A stretch of DNA of 51,111 nucleotides from GCA-2712985 sp964515905. Its GTDB lineage: Bacteria > Pseudomonadota > Alphaproteobacteria > UBA7887. Where the stretch lies: positions 1 to 51,111 of the forward strand of contig CAZEWK010000021.1 in assembly GCA_964515905.1 (NCBI GenBank). Direction: 5' to 3'. The notes beneath the pieces are model-generated. The model made no database searches. It was not told the DNA's origin and saw only the letters and a list, made by a program, of their open reading frames with translations. The translations under genes and the position numbers were made by a program. Positions 8,003-17,547 of the stretch are shown here, piece after piece. Every line of letters begins with the position of its first letter. The stretch's first letter is position 1.

Positions 8003-9403
8003 ATGGGGGGCCTCTTCATAGAAGAGCTTTTTGTTCTTGGTATGGTTATAGGGCTTTGTGGCGGACTATTGATGGGCTTTCCTGTAGCTTTTACGTTATC
8101 GGGTATCGCTTTGTTAGCGGCATTATTAGGCAACGCTCTGGATGTTTTTGAGCTTGTTTTTGTCGCGGCGCTTCCAAATCGAATCTACGGGATAATGACG
8201 AATGATTTATTGATAGCAGTACCACTCTTCGTGTTTATGGGAGTGATGTTAGAGCGCTCTAAACTGGCTGAGGAACTTCTGGAGACTATGGCTCTTTTAC
8301 TGGGCGGTGTTCGGGCGGGTTTAGGCATTGCAGTAAGTCTAGTTGGTGGATTACTAGCAGCTTCAACGGGAATTGTGGGAGCAACGGTCGTCACTATGGG
8401 TTTGCTTTCGCTTCCTACCATGCTCAAACGAGGGTACGCGGCCACGGTTTCTTGCGGATCCATTTGCGCCGCTGGGACTTTGGGTCAAATTATTCCTCCT
8501 TCAATTGTATTAATACTACTCGGTGATCAGATATCTGCTGCATATCAACAAGCACAGCTTGCTAAGGGAAATTTTGCTCCAGAACCGGTGTCGGTTGCGG
8601 ATTTATTTGTTGGGGCTCTGCTTCCAGGGCTAGCTCTGGTGTTTCTTTATATCCTTTGGCAAATTATTTACGCGACTATTTACCCAAAAAATATGCCATC
8701 AATTCCTATTGAAGAACGAGCGGCCGTTCCACGTAGTGAACTTGTGGGCCGTGTTTTTAAAGTTCTTTTACCACCTCTTTTCTTGATTGTGTTGGTATTA
8801 GGTTCAATTCTTATTGGAGTTGCCACTCCCACTGAAGCGGCTGGTGTCGGTGCTATGGGGGCAATGCTTTTAGCTGCATCTAGAGGGCAACTGACTTTGA
8901 AAAACTTGACAGAAGTGGTGCGTTCAACGTCAAAGGTTACAGCAATGGTATTTGTTATACTGATCGGAGCGCAGCTATTTAGTCTCGTTTTTCGGGGTTT
9001 CGGCGGTGATGATATGGTTGCCGAGGTATTAGAGTCGCTTCCCGGGGGTGTTTTTACCGTGATGTTTTTAACTATGGCGCTGATCTTTCTTCTCGGATTT
9101 TTTCTTGATTTTATTGAGATATGTTTTGTGGTGATACCCATCGTTGGCCCAGCGATATTAATGATGGATGTTAACCCTGTATGGTTTGCTATAATGATAG
9201 CAGTAAATGTCCAAACGTCATTCTTAACGCCACCATTTGGATTTTCACTTTTTTATCTTCGGGGTGTTGCGCCGGCTGAAGTCAAAACAATGGACATCTA
9301 TAGAGGTGTTATACCGTTTGTTTGTATACAGCTTGGAATGCTGGGTATTCTTGCGTTAGTCCCAGAGTTAGCGACTTGGTTGCCAAAAGTAGTGTATGGT
9401 TAA
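8003..9403 (+). CDS. TRAP transporter large permease (DctM type)
   Basis: This is the 12-plus helix transport subunit that moves a carboxylate substrate with Na+ or H+. The 466 residues show typical DctM features: G-F-P-V-A-F-T-L near the N-terminus, L-L-I-A-V-P-L-F-V-F-M-G, A-S-T-G-I-V-G-A-T-V-V-T-M-G, C-A-A-G-T-L-G-Q-I-I-P-P-S and G-V-A-T-P-T-E-A-A-G. The extra length compared with classical DctM (about 425) lies in a loop near residues 180-250 and is common in permeases paired with TakP-like binding proteins. It ends 13 bp before the convergent binding-protein gene, with no clear terminator between. Confidence 0.94.
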   Translation: MGGLFIEELFVLGMVIGLCGGLLMGFPVAFTLSGIALLAALLGNALDVFELVFVAALPNRIYGIMTNDLLIAVPLFVFMGVMLERSKLAEELLETMALLLGGVRAGLGIAVSLVGGLLAASTGIVGATVVTMGLLSLPTMLKRGYAATVSCGSICAAGTLGQIIPPSIVLILLGDQISAAYQQAQLAKGNFAPEPVSVADLFVGALLPGLALVFLYILWQIIYATIYPKNMPSIPIEERAAVPRSELVGRVFKVLLPPLFLIVLVLGSILIGVATPTEAAGVGAMGAMLLAASRGQLTLKNLTEVVRSTSKVTAMVFVILIGAQLFSLVFRGFGGDDMVAEVLESLPGGVFTVMFLTMALIFLLGFFLDFIEICFVVIPIVGPAILMMDVNPVWFAIMIAVNVQTSFLTPPFGFSLFYLRGVAPAEVKTMDIYRGVIPFVCIQLGMLGILALVPELATWLPKVVYG

Positions 9404-9416
9404 GCCGAAGACCGAA

Positions 9417-10508
9417 TTATAGTGCCCTATTATTCATGTAGCCTTGTTCGGCGTATGGGCCTCGGGCAATTGCTTCCGAACGGAAATGCGACCAGTGTTC
9501 GTATATGTCTTTGGCTAATGCGTCAAACTCTGCCGTTTCTGCAACGACGTCTCCAGCTAGAGAAAAAGCAGTTCTGACAACATCGTCTGGAAAGTGACGG
9601 ATCTGGACATTGTGTTCATCTACTAGAACAGTTTGGGATGCCGAGTTAGCAGCGGTAAATTCGGATACCATTCCTACGTTTTCAGCTTTACAGGCATGTT
9701 GAACAATGCTTTTTAGGTCTGGTGGCAACGCGTTGTACGCTTCCAGGTTGACCAGACATTCTAATGCAGAACTCGGTTCATGAAAACCGGGCCCGTAGTA
9801 GTATTTTGCTACTTTATAAAAGCCAAATGCTAGGTCATTCCAAGGTCCAACCCATTCGGTCGCATCAATTACACCGGACTGAAGCGCTGGCATAATTTCT
9901 CCACCTGGCAAATTAACGGCTGTCCCTCCCATCCGATTAATTACCTCGGCACCAAATCCTGGAATGCGCATTTTTATACCTTTAATATCTTCGGTAGAAA
10001 GAATTTCTTTCTGGAACCAACCACCCATTTGGATTCCACTGCCTCCAGCGAGGAATGCACGCAGTCCAAACCCTTGGCATAGTTGATCCCAAAGTTCTTG
10101 CCCCCCACCATAATATATCCATGCGTTGTGTTCTTGTACCGTAAGACCTCCCGGTACAGTACAAAAGAAAGGAAAGGCCTTATGCTTGGCAACCCAATAA
10201 TAGGAGGCATCATGAGTCATTTCTGCTTTGCCTTCACGTACCGCGTCGAATGATTCAAACGCTGGAACTAACTCACCTGCGGCGTATAATTTAACAGTGA
10301 GGCGTCCATCCGACATATCTGTTATTGAATCCGCGATGCGCTGGGCTCCGGTCCCTAACCCTGGAAAATTTTTAGGCCAAGTTGTCACCATTTTCCATCG
10401 AAACTTGTCTTGTGATATGGCTGGCGAAGCAAAATTTGTAGCGGTCGCAGCGGCTCCAACAGCAGCTCCTTTTATAATAGAGCGACGGTTGTGAATATTT
10501 CGCGGCAT
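9417..10508 (-). CDS. TRAP transporter substrate-binding protein, TakP-like (copy 1)
   Basis: This is a periplasmic DctP-family solute receptor. It begins with a Tat-type leader (N-R-R-S-I-I-K-G followed by an alanine-rich core). The mature part has W-K-M-V-T-T-W-P-K-N-F-P-G, Q-M-G-G-W-F, the ligand-binding Arg region K-M-R-I-P-G and A-T-E-W-V-G-P-W-N-D. These match the family of TakP, which binds 2-oxo monocarboxylates in Rhodobacter. The substrate here is inferred, not shown. It is closely similar to the protein at 10702-11841, so the two arose by duplication. It is convergent with the permease genes. Confidence 0.9.
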   Translation of the reverse strand: MPRNIHNRRSIIKGAAVGAAATATNFASPAISQDKFRWKMVTTWPKNFPGLGTGAQRIADSITDMSDGRLTVKLYAAGELVPAFESFDAVREGKAEMTHDASYYWVAKHKAFPFFCTVPGGLTVQEHNAWIYYGGGQELWDQLCQGFGLRAFLAGGSGIQMGGWFQKEILSTEDIKGIKMRIPGFGAEVINRMGGTAVNLPGGEIMPALQSGVIDATEWVGPWNDLAFGFYKVAKYYYGPGFHEPSSALECLVNLEAYNALPPDLKSIVQHACKAENVGMVSEFTAANSASQTVLVDEHNVQIRHFPDDVVRTAFSLAGDVVAETAEFDALAKDIYEHWSHFRSEAIARGPYAEQGYMNNRAL

Positions 10509-10628
10509 ATTTGCAGTCTCCGGATTAATGCAGTGGGCTTAGTATAGATCAGAGGCATTCTCGCGCAATAAGTCTAAGAATATTTTGTGCGTTATTTTCT
10601 GGTTTTCTGCCCCTGACTCTAACTTTGT

Positions 10629-10652
10629 TATCTAGGTGTTTTTGCCTAGATA
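10629..10652 (-). terminator. Hairpin between the two binding-protein genes
   Basis: TATCTAGG at 10629-10636 and CCTAGATA at 10645-10652 form a perfect 8-bp stem with an 8-nt loop. It lies 50 bp downstream of the stop of the 10702-11841 gene. There is no U-run after it on the minus strand, so it may be an mRNA-stabilising or partial termination element instead of a classic terminator. Confidence 0.4.
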
Positions 10653-10701
10653 CATTAGAATTTCTATGCCATTTATCTCATGAATAGTGGAGTAAAAAGA
10701 A

Positions 10702-11841
10702 TTAAGTATTACGCGCTGCAGCTCGATCTCCAACAAAACCATAGTCATCTAAAGGTTGATATTGCATTGCAGTGTTGCGAAATTTATTCCAACTTTCATA
10801 CACCCTACGATTGATCTCCCCCTCGGAGGCGGTTTCTGCCACCACATCTTGGGATAGGCGGTGCATGGCCAGAGTTACGTCGTTTGGAAAGCTATGAAGC
10901 TGTACACCATGTTCTTGGAGTAAGACAGGAAGGGAGCCAGCATTTTTTGCGAAATACTCTGCTCTCAACTCGTTATGAATGGTGGTGGACGCCGCGTAGA
11001 CAATATCTTGAAGGTCTTTGGGAAGTTTGTTCCAAGCGTCCAGATTAAGCATAAACTCTGAGGAACCCCCTCCCTCCTGGAATCCGGGTCCATAGTAATG
11101 TTTAGCAACTTTATGAAAACCAAACGTAAGATCGTTCCAAGGTCCTACCCATTCAGCCGCATCAATTACTCCAGATTGGAGTGCAGGCATAATTTCGCCT
11201 CCGGGCGTATTGACGGCAGTAGCACCCATTCTGTTTATGACCTCTGCCGCTAACCCAGGAATTCTATACTTCAAACCCTTGAAGTCGGACAAAGAATTTA
11301 TTTCTTTTTTAAACCAACCACCCATTTGAACACCGGTGCTTCCAGCTGGAAAGGCACGAAGCCCAAAATCATTGTAAATTTCATCCCAAAGTTCTTGTCC
11401 TCCACCATGTTTTAACCATGACAGATGCTCGAGTTCGGTTAAACCGCTGGGCACTGCGCCAAAGAAAGCTAAGCTCTTATTCTTTGCAATCCAGTAGTAG
11501 GCTACGGAATGGCCGCATTCAGCCGTCCCTTCGCGCACAGCATCAAAGACTTCAAATGCAGGTACAAGTTCCCCTGCCGCAAAAAGTTTAATTTGGAGGC
11601 GTCCACCAGACATTGAGCCGATTAAATCAGCTAGGTGTTGTGCTCCTGTGCCGACACCAGGAAAATTTTTTGGCCAACAGGTGACCATTTTCCACTCGTG
11701 AGCTTGACCGATTACTGCTGGGGCTTTCCCAGGGGCACTTGGAGTGCCTGGATCGGGAGCATTACTTTTTGTGGCTAGGACTACGCCAGCCCCTATGACT
11801 AAGCCGGTTGCGCTACCTGAAATAAAATCGCGACGGTTCAT
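10702..11841 (-). CDS. TRAP transporter substrate-binding protein, TakP-like (copy 2)
   Basis: This is a second DctP-family receptor with a Tat leader (M-N-R-R-D-F-I-S-G, hydrophobic to about residue 27). Shared motifs with copy 1 are M-V-T-C-W-P-K-N-F-P-G-V-G-T-G-A-Q, Q-M-G-G-W-F-K-K-E, K-Y-R-I-P-G and A-A-E-W-V-G-P-W-N-D. One difference in the ligand region is Thr to Ala before Glu-Trp-Val-Gly-Pro and Met to Tyr before the conserved Arg, so ligand preference may differ. It starts at ATG with a good GGAGA ribosome site and lies 65 bp downstream of bpt. Only one permease pair is visible in this window. Confidence 0.9.
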   Translation of the reverse strand: MNRRDFISGSATGLVIGAGVVLATKSNAPDPGTPSAPGKAPAVIGQAHEWKMVTCWPKNFPGVGTGAQHLADLIGSMSGGRLQIKLFAAGELVPAFEVFDAVREGTAECGHSVAYYWIAKNKSLAFFGAVPSGLTELEHLSWLKHGGGQELWDEIYNDFGLRAFPAGSTGVQMGGWFKKEINSLSDFKGLKYRIPGLAAEVINRMGATAVNTPGGEIMPALQSGVIDAAEWVGPWNDLTFGFHKVAKHYYGPGFQEGGGSSEFMLNLDAWNKLPKDLQDIVYAASTTIHNELRAEYFAKNAGSLPVLLQEHGVQLHSFPNDVTLAMHRLSQDVVAETASEGEINRRVYESWNKFRNTAMQYQPLDDYGFVGDRAAARNT

Positions 11842-11906
11842 TGATTATCTCCGATAAAATTAAATAGTTCCTGCCAACGGAATAAAAAAGCGCCAAAACT
11901 TAAGAT

Positions 11907-12644
11907 TCACAATGAAGAGAGTTTATTCCAACCTCTCTCTGTTAAAATTTCTAGCGGCATAAATCGAGCTTTATAAGCCATTTTAGGTGATTGAGCGATC
12001 CAGTAGCCAAGATAAAAGAAAGGCAGCTTTAAAGACCTGGCGCGTTCTATATGCCAAAGAATTACATAAGTGCCGGGACTATATGAGGATCTGTTAGGAG
12101 CAAAAAATTTATAAACCCCTGATAAACCATCTGACAATCGATCTGTTAAAGCCACTGCCGTCAATAGTCCTGCTTTGTCACGAAATTCAACTGTTACTGT
12201 TTCCACCGGAGTGTCTTCTACCATTGATCGGTAATCGTTGAAATCCATTCGTGACATTTCACCATCTTTATGTCTTTCTTTCTCGTAAGCTTTAAATAAG
12301 GTATATTGTTCCTCTGTCGCAAAGGCCTGAGTTACGTGCGCAGTAAGGTCGTTATTTCGTCGTAGTGTACGTCTCATAGATTTAGTTATTTTAAACTCCC
12401 TCACACGCACCCTAGCGGGGACACAGGCTGTGCAGTTAGGGCAGGCGGGGCGATATGCTATGGAATGGCTCCGTCGAAATCCAGCTCGGCTCAAAGAGTC
12501 GTGCAGTTGCGCGGCGTCAAAACTATTTAATTCGGTAACAGCCTTACTTTCTATGCGCCCAGGGATATACGGGCAAGGTTGGGGGGCAGTGCCATAGAAG
12601 AAACGAAGTTTACTTGGATCAATGGTCAACATAATTTTATGCAC
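11907..12644 (-). CDS. bpt: Aspartate/glutamate leucyltransferase (Bpt)
   Basis: Bpt adds leucine from Leu-tRNA to proteins with N-terminal Asp or Glu, marking them for ClpS/ClpAP degradation in the bacterial N-end rule. The N-terminal ATE domain shows P-C-P-Y-I-P-G-R and Y-R-P-A-C-P-N-C-T-A-C-V-P-A-R with its Cys cluster. The C-terminal GNAT-like part has Y-K-F-F-A-P and Y-L-G-Y-W-I. The 245 residues fit the family. The start is GTG 12644 or ATG 12632. It lies 5 bp downstream of the SLC13 gene, so it is probably expressed with it. Confidence 0.94.
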   Translation of the reverse strand: MHKIMLTIDPSKLRFFYGTAPQPCPYIPGRIESKAVTELNSFDAAQLHDSLSRAGFRRSHSIAYRPACPNCTACVPARVRVREFKITKSMRRTLRRNNDLTAHVTQAFATEEQYTLFKAYEKERHKDGEMSRMDFNDYRSMVEDTPVETVTVEFRDKAGLLTAVALTDRLSDGLSGVYKFFAPNRSSYSPGTYVILWHIERARSLKLPFFYLGYWIAQSPKMAYKARFMPLEILTERGWNKLSSL

Positions 12645-12649
12645 TCGAT

Positions 12650-14545
12650 TTATGAATTAACCAAGGGCAAATCATAGTACCAGGGGGCAAAAAAAGAAAA
12701 TGTTAACCACAGTAATAGTATCAGAGGTGTTCCTGCGCGCATAAAATCAACAAATCTGTAGTGGCCCGGTGCCATGACCAAAAGATTTGTCTGGTAACCG
12801 ATTGGGCTAGCAAAAGAGCAGCTTGCGCCGAAAATTACCGCATAAATAAATGGCATTGGATCCAGGCCAAGAGCACCCGCTATATTTACCGCGATTGGGG
12901 TAAAAAGCACTGCTGACGCGTTATTACTTAGGACATTGGTCAATAGTGCTATTAGTATGAAGAGGGAAGATAGAATAATTCCGGGTCCGGCCCCGTCGAG
13001 AGCACTAATTAACGAAATTGCTACAAAACTGGCCCCGCCTGTAACTTGGAGGGCCATTCCCAATCCGAGGGTCGCCGCAACGGTTAGAACTATTCTGCTA
13101 TCTACTGCACGAACAGCATCCCGGATGTTCAGGCATCCTGTTACTACCATAGCCGCGGCTCCAGTTACTGCAGCAACTACGATAGGTAACAGTCCTGTAG
13201 CAGCGGTGATTAGTACAAAAAAGAATATAAGAGCAGCGCGTTGGGCATGAAAATATCGTGGGAGCGTGCGTTGAGACAATTCCATCAGGACTACATCTCG
13301 GCTATTTTGTAATGCTCGGACTTTATCGGGTGGACCTTGTATTAGTAAGACATCGCCTTCATCCAGTCGTATCTCAGTCAATTGTTGACGGATCATTCGG
13401 GATCTTCTTTGAATTCCTAGCACTATGCAATCATACGTATGACGAAATCCTATCGATTCCAAGTTTCGTCCTGCAATGGTTGCGGAAGGGGCGACCATTG
13501 CTTCTGCTAGGACTTGGTCGCCTTCCTGCCAAGGCTCGGTATTGTTGCTGGTTGTATCACTATTAGTATGGAATCTCTCTCCCGCTTTAATTTGTTGATG
13601 GGTTGGACTTGGATGTAGAGCGCGAGGTAATCGAGCAAGTGCGTCCGTTAAAATTTTTCTAGTGGCTGCAACAACAACTACATCACCGACTTGAAGTTTT
13701 ATTTCAGTAAATGGCGGAAGGAATGCGTGTTCAGCTCTTTGTATCATTCGCACAGTCATATCCGGAAAAGTTTTGAACGTAGTCCCTATTAGGGTATCTC
13801 CAATCAAGGACGAATCTGGTAGCACTTCAATCTGGGCAATAAATTGACGATCTAGACTTGTTAACTGAGTTGCCATGGCGCTTCGATCGGGGATTAGGAA
13901 TGGAGCGATGAATAGGACGTATATTAATCCAACAATTGCTAAAACGCTTCCTGGAACAAAAAAGTCAAAAAACCCTATTGGCGGTAAACCTAAATTGGTA
14001 ACTACTCCCGCCACTAACAGATTCGTTGAGGATCCTATCACTGTCGTCATTCCACCTAATATGGATGCAAAACTTAATGGAATTAACAAACGGCTTACTG
14101 GGCTACCTATACGTTCAGCAAATGCACTGATTATAGGAATGAATATGACGACAACCGGTGTATTGTTTAGCACACTGGATACAATTGCGACTGGTATTAA
14201 GCTAATAATTAAACCTCGTAGAGCGCTGCCTCCGCTTAACCGATATAAGGTTGATGCTACTCCCTCAAGCGCTCCTGTACGCACCATTGCCTCACCAACG
14301 ACAAGTAAGGCCATTACAGTTATTAGGCCCGGATTGGCGAATCCACCTAGAATCCTTCCTGCACTAAGTTGGTTCTCCCCAACTCCATCAGGAACCGGAA
14401 GCAGATGAAAAATAATCATCAAAATCGCAATTAGAGATGCAGAGGTTACTTCGAGAGGAAATTTTTCTATTGCGAAAGCAACTATTGTAATTGCGACTAG
14501 AGCTAAAGTGATCCACATTTGTAGATCAGCTGTTTCAAATCCCAC
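12650..14545 (-). CDS. SLC13-family permease with two RCK_C domains
   Basis: This is an inner-membrane anion symporter of the SLC13/DASS-ArsB superfamily. Five to six N-terminal helices (about residues 10-215) include N-N-T-P-V-V-V-I-F-I-P and S-S-T-N-L-L-V-A-G. Two cytosolic TrkA-C/RCK_C domains follow (about 220-300 and 340-425), and a second helical half has N-V-L-S-N-N-A-S-A-V-L-F-T-P and P-I-G-Y-Q-T-N-L-L-V. The two S-N and N-T/N-A signatures are the inverted-repeat ligand sites. Substrates in this family range from dicarboxylates to sulfate, and the sequence does not decide. The GTG start has an AAGGA site 7 nt upstream. Confidence 0.9.
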   Translation of the reverse strand: MGFETADLQMWITLALVAITIVAFAIEKFPLEVTSASLIAILMIIFHLLPVPDGVGENQLSAGRILGGFANPGLITVMALLVVGEAMVRTGALEGVASTLYRLSGGSALRGLIISLIPVAIVSSVLNNTPVVVIFIPIISAFAERIGSPVSRLLIPLSFASILGGMTTVIGSSTNLLVAGVVTNLGLPPIGFFDFFVPGSVLAIVGLIYVLFIAPFLIPDRSAMATQLTSLDRQFIAQIEVLPDSSLIGDTLIGTTFKTFPDMTVRMIQRAEHAFLPPFTEIKLQVGDVVVVAATRKILTDALARLPRALHPSPTHQQIKAGERFHTNSDTTSNNTEPWQEGDQVLAEAMVAPSATIAGRNLESIGFRHTYDCIVLGIQRRSRMIRQQLTEIRLDEGDVLLIQGPPDKVRALQNSRDVVLMELSQRTLPRYFHAQRAALIFFFVLITAATGLLPIVVAAVTGAAAMVVTGCLNIRDAVRAVDSRIVLTVAATLGLGMALQVTGGASFVAISLISALDGAGPGIILSSLFILIALLTNVLSNNASAVLFTPIAVNIAGALGLDPMPFIYAVIFGASCSFASPIGYQTNLLVMAPGHYRFVDFMRAGTPLILLLWLTFSFFAPWYYDLPLVNS

Positions 14546-15144
14546 AATGTGTCCTTAAATATCTGGGTTCAGCTTGCTTTGGTTATGTATATTAGAACAA
14601 GCACATTTACTTAGTCGAAGCCTATGATTGGCAGTTTGTAGTGGCACACCTTTGTCGGCGCAGGAAACTGTAGTTATTCCACATTGCTTCAGTTCCTCAG
14701 GATAACTGTCAAAAATATCTTAATAAATCATTGAAGTGAGGCCGGTATCAAACGAGTGGTGCTCTGTGTTCCCTCAATAATCTGTTCGAGTATTTAAAAA
14801 ATACCATCGATCAAAGCGGGTGTATTCTAGCTATGAAGTTTACCCCTGTAAATTGTAACAAAGCATAAAATTAACTAACGATCGATAAAAAAGATAATAT
14901 CTTTGAATTCGTTTCTATTAAGGCAATTACTTAATAAACTATGGATAGTGCCCGCTTAATAACTACTACAGAATATTTGCCTCTTTCTTATTGATAGAGT
15001 GCTTTTAGGGCCTAGTTCTTGCACATTACAGTTTCAAAAATTAGTGCTTCCGAAAATTGGAGCGCAGCCAGCATTCTGTCTAGGGCATAATAATTGATCT
15101 ATTTTGGCTACAGCTAGCGAACGTATTATTTGTTGGCTGAACCC
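14546..15144. other. Gene-poor stretch with a possible coding remnant
   Basis: About 600 bp without a supported gene, tRNA or clear hairpin. On the minus strand, 14555-14719 is an open frame of 54 codons without ATG (TTG or GTG possible inside), reading D-S-Y-P-E-E-L-K-Q-C-G-I-T-T-V-S-C in part. It looks more protein-like than random sequence but I do not recognise it. It could be a small unrecognised gene or the decayed end of one. The rest is AT-rich. Confidence 0.3.
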
Positions 15145-17523
15145 TTACTTGTTAATGGGGTTAAGAATTAGGGTGTGCCGAGCTCGACCGCGCACAGTTT
15201 TGTCAGTGGTGGGAACTATAATCCATTTGTTATTTACCCAGTCACGTGAGAGGTCTCGGTAATGTTCGGAAAAAATATTTCCAGATTGACCGGTGCTTAT
15301 CATTAAATGCGTGGCGTCAGGTTCAGATAAATCAAAAATAGCTCGCAGGGCGGCTCCGTGATTTTCTTCAAAAGGAGCATCTGTTCTAGATATAGTAGTG
15401 TTTGCTTGCATAACAGTATAAGGCCCCCCTCCGTGTTCCTGAATGATGTCAAAAATACGTCCGACAATTGATACCCGAGAGAGAGCTTGATGGCGATGGC
15501 GGGCCTTATGTGCCTTACCCCAAATCCATTTGTTTTGATTTTCCCCATAATTATCCTCTAACCATAACAAGGCCATGTCTCTGGCTAAAAGTATTTGTTT
15601 TGCACATGTTTCGAATTGTGGGGTATTGACGTCGTCGCACCACGTTTGGTTCTCGGTTAAGGTTTTGTACATAAAGTTCGGTCTACGAGACCATATGAGA
15701 TCAAAGCTTTGACCTAACTCATCTCCATATACTAGCTTCGTTAGTTCCCGATACCAGGCATGGAATATCAAGGGCTCCTTTGCCTCAGGCTCCATAGCAC
15801 CGTCCCACGTTGATAAGCTCTCCGACAGGGTATGACTGCCATTTAAGGACTTCTCTGATAGTAAAATGGGAAGAAAGTCATTAGCCATTAGAGACTGTAC
15901 ATCAGTTTGAATCAGTTTGTAGTCACTTACTGTATGGTTAGATAGGTTTGTAAGTAGTTCTATTATGCGATTGTAACGGTACGGTGAAGCCCAGTCATGA
16001 GTTATAAAGTGGGGGTAACCAGGCGGCACTATTTTTTGGTTCGCGGTTACAATTTTCCCAGTTGCTGGGTTTAGTTCGTTAGGTAATTCCTCGAAGGGGA
16101 TAAAATCTACCCAGTCTCCCTGACCGGTCCATCCCTTGGACGGGAACCAACCGTCCATTTCTTTGCGTATTGGTATTCTACCCGGTGCAATAAAAAATAT
16201 GTTTCCAGAAGTATCTGCGCCTACAAAGTTTTGTTGAGGAGAGACAAAGTCTCTCAGGGCATTTTTCATTTCCGTCCATGTATCAGCTTGAGCCAAATTA
16301 AATCCAGCTTGTATTGTTGTGTCGTCAGAAGCCAATGCTGTCCATGAAAGAGACATTGCTTGTTTTTCTTTTAGTATTTCTGAGTGCCTTTTGCTAAAGT
16401 CCGATATAACGGGACCGTGGTAGGTTTCCCGAATACTCATTTGTATATTTTCGGAATTTTTAACTTTTATAGTTTCGGTGCGGATTCTGAAGAAATCAGA
16501 GCCATAATTTGTTAGGTATTTATCTGAATTGTTTTCTTGTATTTTTTCGATAAATAGATCCTGCACATCTGGTCCAGTATTTGTAACCCCCCAAGCGAGG
16601 TTGTTGTTTCGCCCCACAATTATGACAGGTATTCCAGGTATTGTGGCGCCAACAATATTCAGGTTTGGTGCACTGAGGTGAGCAAGATACCAAGGCGAGG
16701 GGGCCGTGAGTCCCAGGTGTGGATCACTAGCTACAATAGGTTTCCCAGTTGCCGTATGTTGACCGCTTGTTGCCCAATTGTTAGACCCTACTTTGCTGCT
16801 TATTGGGGTTGGTAGGAAGGTCAATAAATTTGGTATTATATTGCCTGATATATTTGTTATCTCAACACCTGTTGTTGACCGACGGGTATTACCAGCGTAG
16901 GGCGGCCAGAGGTCATTGATTTGATCTTGGCTGAGTTCTTGACTTAATTTTTGTCGAATTAGTTCCTCGTGTGCATTTCCTCCTAATTTTTGTGCCATCA
17001 TCTTAGCGGACACTATCGAATCTGCAGCGGTCCATTGTTCTGGTACGTGGTTAAACAAGACAAATTCTATTGGTAACGCCCCACTGCGATGAGTTAAATA
17101 GGCATTTACCCCTTTGGTATAGGCGTTAATTAAGGCAATCGATTCACTGTCAAAATGATTCAGGCTCAAGGTGGCGGCTTTATAAAATCCGAGCCCCCTT
17201 AAGTATTTGTCCAAATTAACTGTTCTTTCACCAAAAATTTCGGAAAGCCTTCCGGCACCTGCCATTCGGCCGAGTTCTATTTGCCACAATCTATCCTGAG
17301 CGTGCACAAAGCCCAATCCAAAATATGAGTCCGTTTCACGATTGCCATAGATATGAGGAACGCCGTGCGTATCGCGTATAATATGTATCGGAGCTTCCGG
17401 TCCCTGTACATAGATGTGGCCATCTAGAGTTGGTAGAGAAGAGCGCAGCCAGAAAATCCCAACCGTTAGTAACATTAGGAGGATTAAGATTGTGGAGATC
17501 GTATTCCGTTTAAGGATGGGCAT
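15145..17523 (-). CDS. Penicillin acylase family (Ntn-hydrolase) protein
   Basis: This is an N-terminal-nucleophile amidohydrolase of the PvdQ/penicillin G acylase family. It cleaves amide bonds of acylated substrates such as N-acyl homoserine lactones or penicillins; the actual substrate is unknown. An N-terminal membrane anchor or signal (residues 8-26) is followed by the alpha chain with D-T-H-G-V-P-H-I-Y-G and F-V-H-A-Q-D-R-L-W-Q. The autoproteolysis site lies before Ser247 in G-S-N-N-W, which would become the beta-chain nucleophile, and N-N-L-A-W-G-V-T follows. The 792 residues fit the precursor size. It is 24 bp downstream of the CoA-transferase gene with no visible ribosome site. Confidence 0.9.
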   Translation of the reverse strand: MPILKRNTISTILILLMLLTVGIFWLRSSLPTLDGHIYVQGPEAPIHIIRDTHGVPHIYGNRETDSYFGLGFVHAQDRLWQIELGRMAGAGRLSEIFGERTVNLDKYLRGLGFYKAATLSLNHFDSESIALINAYTKGVNAYLTHRSGALPIEFVLFNHVPEQWTAADSIVSAKMMAQKLGGNAHEELIRQKLSQELSQDQINDLWPPYAGNTRRSTTGVEITNISGNIIPNLLTFLPTPISSKVGSNNWATSGQHTATGKPIVASDPHLGLTAPSPWYLAHLSAPNLNIVGATIPGIPVIIVGRNNNLAWGVTNTGPDVQDLFIEKIQENNSDKYLTNYGSDFFRIRTETIKVKNSENIQMSIRETYHGPVISDFSKRHSEILKEKQAMSLSWTALASDDTTIQAGFNLAQADTWTEMKNALRDFVSPQQNFVGADTSGNIFFIAPGRIPIRKEMDGWFPSKGWTGQGDWVDFIPFEELPNELNPATGKIVTANQKIVPPGYPHFITHDWASPYRYNRIIELLTNLSNHTVSDYKLIQTDVQSLMANDFLPILLSEKSLNGSHTLSESLSTWDGAMEPEAKEPLIFHAWYRELTKLVYGDELGQSFDLIWSRRPNFMYKTLTENQTWCDDVNTPQFETCAKQILLARDMALLWLEDNYGENQNKWIWGKAHKARHRHQALSRVSIVGRIFDIIQEHGGGPYTVMQANTTISRTDAPFEENHGAALRAIFDLSEPDATHLMISTGQSGNIFSEHYRDLSRDWVNNKWIIVPTTDKTVRGRARHTLILNPINK

Positions 17524-17547
17524 TTTTTTGATTCAAAACTAATTGCA

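Noticed and set aside
8680..9141. Long open frame on the minus strand inside the large TRAP permease gene
   Set aside because: It is fully antisense to a clear DctM gene, rich in Ser/Thr/Pro/Lys as expected from reverse reading, and has no family motif.
9404..9416. Possible terminator between the convergent TRAP genes
   Set aside because: Only 13 bp, no inverted repeat.
13875..14408. 177-codon plus-strand frame within the SLC13 gene
   Set aside because: Antisense to a strong membrane protein gene; composition is that of a reverse reading.
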